From contig JAILZP010000026.1 in NCBI GenBank assembly GCA_023512435.1, positions 1 to 44,139 of the forward strand: a stretch of DNA of 44,139 nucleotides, in the 5' to 3' direction. Every line of letters starts with the position of its first letter. The stretch's first letter is position 1. Source of the DNA: Peptococcaceae bacterium. GTDB lineage: Bacteria; Bacillota; Desulfotomaculia; Desulfotomaculales; Desulfocucumaceae. The notes below the pieces were generated by a model. That model saw only the letters and a list, made by a program, of their open reading frames with translations, did no database searches and had not been told where the DNA came from. A program made the position numbers and the translations under genes. Positions 41,369 to 44,139 of this stretch are shown here, one piece after another.

Positions 41369-41994
41369 TTGTAAGAAAACCCCCCTGTATGGGGGGCGAC
41401 GGTTCGTGGATATAAGACGGATCATCATTGTATAGTTTCAACCCACGCCCCCGTATGGGGGGCGACCTCAGCAGCTCAACGGCTTCCTCGGTAACCATGT
41501 CGTTTCAACCCACGCCCCCGTATGGGGGGCGACACCTGGCCGGCCACGGTGTTCCAGACCGCAAAATGTTTCAACCCACGCCCCCGTATGGGGGGCGACG
41601 GCTTCTACCACGTTACCTTTCTTGGCCAAAGCGGTTTCAACCCACGCCCCCGTATGGGGGGCGACCATTGTCCTTGCTGCGGTTGCGGCCGTCAAATAGG
41701 TTTCAATCCCCGCCCCCGTGTGGGGGGCGACGCTGTCTCCTTGTCCACTGAGCAGAGAGCAACGTGTTTCAATCCCCGCCCCCGTGTGGGGGGCGACTTT
41801 CCAGCCAGGCCAGGATGTCCTCTTTTCTGATGTTTCAATCCCCGCCCCCGTGTGGGGGGCGACGCCATCCGGTGGGTGGCCCCTTCGGATTCCTTTGTTT
41901 CAATCCCCGCCCCCGTGTGGGGGGCGACTGCACCATTTCAGCGGTAAGTTCGGCCATATTAAGTTTCAATCCCCGCCCCCGTGTGGGGGGCGAC
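41369..41994 (-). CRISPR. Type I-C-like CRISPR array, nine full repeats plus one degenerate
   Basis: Full 32-bp repeats start at 41435, 41502, 41568, 41634, 41700, 41766, 41832, 41897 and 41963; spacers are 33-35 nt. A degenerate copy with only its last 14 bases exact (GTATGGGGGGCGAC) ends at 41400. Read on the minus strand the repeat starts GTCGCCCCCC and ends TGAAAC, the subtype I-C form, so crRNAs come from the minus strand, the worn repeat at the left is the trailer end and the leader should be on the right. The first four full repeats read CAACCCACG...GTATGG and the last five CAATCCCCG...GTGTGG (three fixed differences). No leader and no cas genes are present; the last repeat is followed at once by phage coding sequence. 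The 41176-41368 stretch before the array shows no gene. Confidence 0.97.
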
Positions 41995-42993
41995 GTGGCC
42001 TTTGTCGATGATCAGACGATTTGGAAGCAGACCTACTGGATGGAGAACGGCAGCTGCTGGATGGAAGAGGCCACATACGACACGCAGCTGAAAATGAAAG
42101 AGCAATTGGTGGCGCCAACGGACCTGGGCCTGGCTTTTATTCCATGTGAAATATTCACCCGCGGGGGCCTTACCGGGGAGACTGAAGGCCGATCCCTGGT
42201 GGAGGTCCTGGCCGGGCTCAACGACGAGATAAACCGGAAGATTTCGGACAATGCCGACAGTTTGCGGTTCGGGATGTTCGCTATAAAAGTAGTGACCAAT
42301 GCCGCGCTGCCTACGCCGGAGGAAATAAAGGCCGGTACTGCTCAGCCCTTGCAGATAGCACCTAACGCCCTATGGTCCCTGACCGGGGATAGCGACAACC
42401 CGGCTGATGCCAAAACCCTGGAACATCAATTCCAGTACCGGGAGGCCCTGAAAGAACACCTTGAAACCCTGATAACCCTTATGCACCGCCTGGTCGATGT
42501 TCCCAACATTAGCCCGGAGCAGGTGAAGGGCCTGGGGCAGCTTTCGGGGTTTGCCATCAAGCTCTTATATGGCGCCATAATTTCATCTACCAACCGATCC
42601 ATGATAACCTGGCGGCCCAGGTTGCAGCGGCTATTCGGCAAGGCCCTGTACATGCTGAACAAGTACGACACCAGGGCTCATTATGATATGGCGCTTATCA
42701 ATGCGGCCGCCTTGAATGAAATTGCGGCCGGCGACCTTGACGAACTGGTTGAAGTAAAGACCTCCATGCCGATTCCCGAAAACGAGGCCGAGTTGGTTGA
42801 ACGGGAAACCAAGAAGGTCGCCGTGATGCTGGAAAGCCTCAAAGGCGCCATGGACACCCTGGGGGTTGAAAATCCCGAGGCCAAGCTTGCCGAAATACTG
42901 GCCGAGAAGGCTACTATCAGCGAGGCCCTGGGCGGGGTGCCGGATGAACCTGACGCCGGCGGCGGGGGTGATGGCGGAGGCGGTAATGAATGA
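41995..42993 (+). CDS. Phage portal protein (SPP1 gp6-like), 5'-truncated
   Basis: About 332 residues corresponding to the C-terminal two thirds of an SPP1-type portal protein: VDDQTIWKQTYWMENG, then IPCEIFTRGGLTGETEGRSLVEVLAGLNDEINRKISDNADSLRFG, a clip/stem-like helical region and a Gly/Asp-rich tail. The reading frame begins immediately at the end of the last CRISPR repeat; the expected N-terminal part is missing and replaced by the array. The GTG at 41995 has no ribosome binding site and is unlikely to be a genuine start. It overlaps the following head gene by 4 nt (ATGA), the normal phage order portal then gp7/MuF. Confidence 0.85.
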   Translation: MAFVDDQTIWKQTYWMENGSCWMEEATYDTQLKMKEQLVAPTDLGLAFIPCEIFTRGGLTGETEGRSLVEVLAGLNDEINRKISDNADSLRFGMFAIKVVTNAALPTPEEIKAGTAQPLQIAPNALWSLTGDSDNPADAKTLEHQFQYREALKEHLETLITLMHRLVDVPNISPEQVKGLGQLSGFAIKLLYGAIISSTNRSMITWRPRLQRLFGKALYMLNKYDTRAHYDMALINAAALNEIAAGDLDELVEVKTSMPIPENEAELVERETKKVAVMLESLKGAMDTLGVENPEAKLAEILAEKATISEALGGVPDEPDAGGGGDGGGGNE

Positions 42994-44139
42994 GCACTCT
43001 GGAGCGGGACCTTCTCAGGTTGATCGAAAAATTGTCCAGAGAGCGGACCTTGAGGGAGAAGCGGCTGGCCAGGAAGCTCCTGGAGATTTACGAGGAATGC
43101 AGGCAGACCCTTCTCTTGAAATTCCTCGAAGCACGGGGAGGCCAGGACACACTGAAGCTGCAGTACCTGGAGGGCACCATCCAGGATATTGAGCGCCAGA
43201 TGAAATTCTATACCAACCTCACGGCTGAAGCCCGTCAAAGAGCCATTGACGAGGCTTTTTTGTTGGGACAGACAGTGGGGGCGCAAATGCTGGCTGCCGG
43301 CGGGATCAATATTTCCGTGGTTGCCGGAATTGGTCAGGTTAACCGCGGCATGATCGAGGCCCTGGTGGGAAATATCCCGAAATTGGCCGGGAGAGTGGAA
43401 GACCACATTCTCTTTCGTATCCGGGACGAGCTCACCCGGGGGGCGGTGATGGGGGAGAGCATCCCCAAAATCGCCAGGCGCATCCTTGGGACCGGGTTGA
43501 CCCAGGAGGGGCTGAAGAAGCCTTTCCCGAGCATCCAAAAGAGGTGCGAGGTAATAGCCCGAACCGAGATTATCAAGGCTTCCGATGTCGGTTATGAGGA
43601 CCTGGCGGTAAAGGCCCAGGAGGCCATTGGTGAGGAGATTTACGACGCCTGGTTGACAGCCGGAGACTCCCGGGTGGAAGCCGAGTGCAGGGCGATTGCC
43701 AACGGAACAGACCCAAGGTTCAAAAGCATCCCCGGGTACCCGGGGGTATATCGGCGAGATTCGGGGCCCAGGCCTGTGATACATACCCACCCGCGCTGCA
43801 GGTGCCGGCGAATACCGTTTTTAAAGTCCTGGGCCGAGAGCGGGGCATTGAACCTTGCAGAATTGCGCGGCCGTGAGGGCAAAAACACAAAATTGGGTAT
43901 TGGCGGATCCACTCCGGAACAGTATAATAATGCCAACAGGAGAAACCCGGTAAGATCCCAGGCTTTGCAGAGGGCCCTGGATGAAAGAGAAAGGGAAATC
44001 GCCAACAGGGAGACTGAAAAAGGCTACCTTTTCGATCCCCAGGGCAATATTATTTTAAGCAAGGTTGGCGACCGGAGCTCTATACGTTTTACTGATGAAG
44101 AGCTGGTCAAGTTTGCCGACAATATCCTTACTCATAACC
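42990..44139 (+). CDS. Phage minor head protein (SPP1 gp7/MuF-like) with a C-terminal extension, cut by the window end
   Basis: An open frame of 383 codons running off the window. Residues about 130-290 are a MuF-like head-morphogenesis domain: VIARTEIIKASDVGYEDLA, then DAWLTAGDSRVEAECRAIANG and HTHPRCRCRRIPF, the conserved H-x-RCRC element. After a charged linker (about 300-345) a new domain begins: GYLFDPQGNIILSKVGDRSSIRFTDEELVKFADNILTHN. This resembles the beginning of the JAB/RadC-like or polymorphic-toxin domains found at the end of some MuF proteins, where LTHNHPSG follows. The sequence stops within that motif, so the assignment is tentative. The start ATG overlaps the portal stop. Confidence 0.85.
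   Translation, partial: MSTLERDLLRLIEKLSRERTLREKRLARKLLEIYEECRQTLLLKFLEARGGQDTLKLQYLEGTIQDIERQMKFYTNLTAEARQRAIDEAFLLGQTVGAQMLAAGGINISVVAGIGQVNRGMIEALVGNIPKLAGRVEDHILFRIRDELTRGAVMGESIPKIARRILGTGLTQEGLKKPFPSIQKRCEVIARTEIIKASDVGYEDLAVKAQEAIGEEIYDAWLTAGDSRVEAECRAIANGTDPRFKSIPGYPGVYRRDSGPRPVIHTHPRCRCRRIPFLKSWAESGALNLAELRGREGKNTKLGIGGSTPEQYNNANRRNPVRSQALQRALDEREREIANRETEKGYLFDPQGNIILSKVGDRSSIRFTDEELVKFADNILTHN

Noticed and set aside
41428..42011. Several open frames across the CRISPR array
   Set aside because: They are periodic translations of the repeat (NPRPRMGGD/SPPPCGG patterns), not proteins.
41995..42028. Sequence after the last repeat as a standard protospacer with a TTC PAM
   Set aside because: At 33, 34 or 35 nt the adjacent triplets do not give TTC on the crRNA-sense strand, so PAM evidence is lacking; kept only as one of several explanations of the junction.
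42681..43790. Minus-strand 369-codon frame under the phage head gene
   Set aside because: It lies opposite the portal end and MuF genes, which have the expected order, ATGA overlap and conserved motifs.
1..44139. tRNA, rRNA, riboswitch or insertion-sequence genes
   Set aside because: Looked for cloverleaf ends, CCA-like tails, T-box/S-box style leaders and transposase motifs; none was convincing.

Overview
The window looks like chromosome of a GC-rich, spore-forming, anaerobic Firmicute of the Desulfotomaculum/Pelotomaculum type (inference). Supporting signs are strong AGGAGG-type ribosome binding sites with frequent GTG and TTG starts, two CotF-like spore coat genes, a rubrerythrin-like protein, a tungsten aldehyde:ferredoxin oxidoreductase, sigma-54 activators driving acyl-CoA catabolism, and a type I-C-like CRISPR array. 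The last 2.1 kb is phage head-gene sequence joined directly to that array.

Region 1 (1-19 kb) is a sigma-54-controlled acid/acyl-CoA catabolic island. On the minus strand lie an unknown 354-residue protein overlapping a PAS/AAA+/Fis activator, then a CoA-acylating (methylmalonate-semialdehyde type) aldehyde dehydrogenase and an enamidase-like amidohydrolase. On the plus strand are a biotin-dependent carboxyltransferase, an enoyl-CoA hydratase, an HMG-CoA-lyase-like enzyme and an acyl-CoA dehydrogenase, then an iron alcohol dehydrogenase and an AOR, two XRE regulators, a second sigma-54 activator and a CoA-transferase. Three very similar -24/-12 promoters (3114-3130, 6209-6225, 17565-17581) precede the aldehyde dehydrogenase, the carboxyltransferase operon and the CoA-transferase. 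The gene set recalls leucine/isovalerate breakdown (Bacillus yng type), but the lyase lacks the HMG-CoA lyase cysteine, the dehydrogenase carries the short-chain type catalytic Glu, and no biotin carboxylase or biotin carrier is present.

Region 2 (19-21.3 kb) holds small accessory genes: an overlapping HEPN/MNT toxin-antitoxin pair, a cupin, a MarR regulator with a clear sigma-A promoter, and a DUF378-type membrane protein.

Region 3 (21.3-32 kb) is a probable organosulfonate or hydroxy-acid catabolic locus: SuyAB-like sulfolactate sulfo-lyase/UxaA-family subunits, a FadR-type regulator, a D-2-hydroxyacid dehydrogenase (SlcC-like), an LDH2/sulfolactate dehydrogenase (ComC-like), an enolase-superfamily racemase/dehydratase, a tripartite tricarboxylate transporter (TctC, TctA, TctB) and two-subunit class I fumarase/tartrate dehydratase. 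Three TGGTNNNACC-like sites sit in front of the three transcription units, so one FadR-type repressor may control the whole locus.

Region 4 (32-41.2 kb) is mostly housekeeping: MutM and DNA polymerase I, a C-terminal processing protease with a stalk domain, a DedA protein convergent with a TVP38 protein, a rubrerythrin-like protein, two coat proteins and a DUF421 membrane protein. Upstream of DUF421 is a heavily decayed pyruvate-oxidase/acetolactate-synthase-like pseudogene.

Region 5 (41.3-44.1 kb) is a CRISPR array of nine full 32-bp repeats in two sequence variants plus one degenerate end repeat. It is followed with no leader by a 5'-truncated SPP1-type portal gene and a MuF-like head protein whose C-terminus runs off the window at the start of what looks like a JAB-type HNH(P) motif. 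No tRNA, rRNA, insertion sequence or cas gene was seen.
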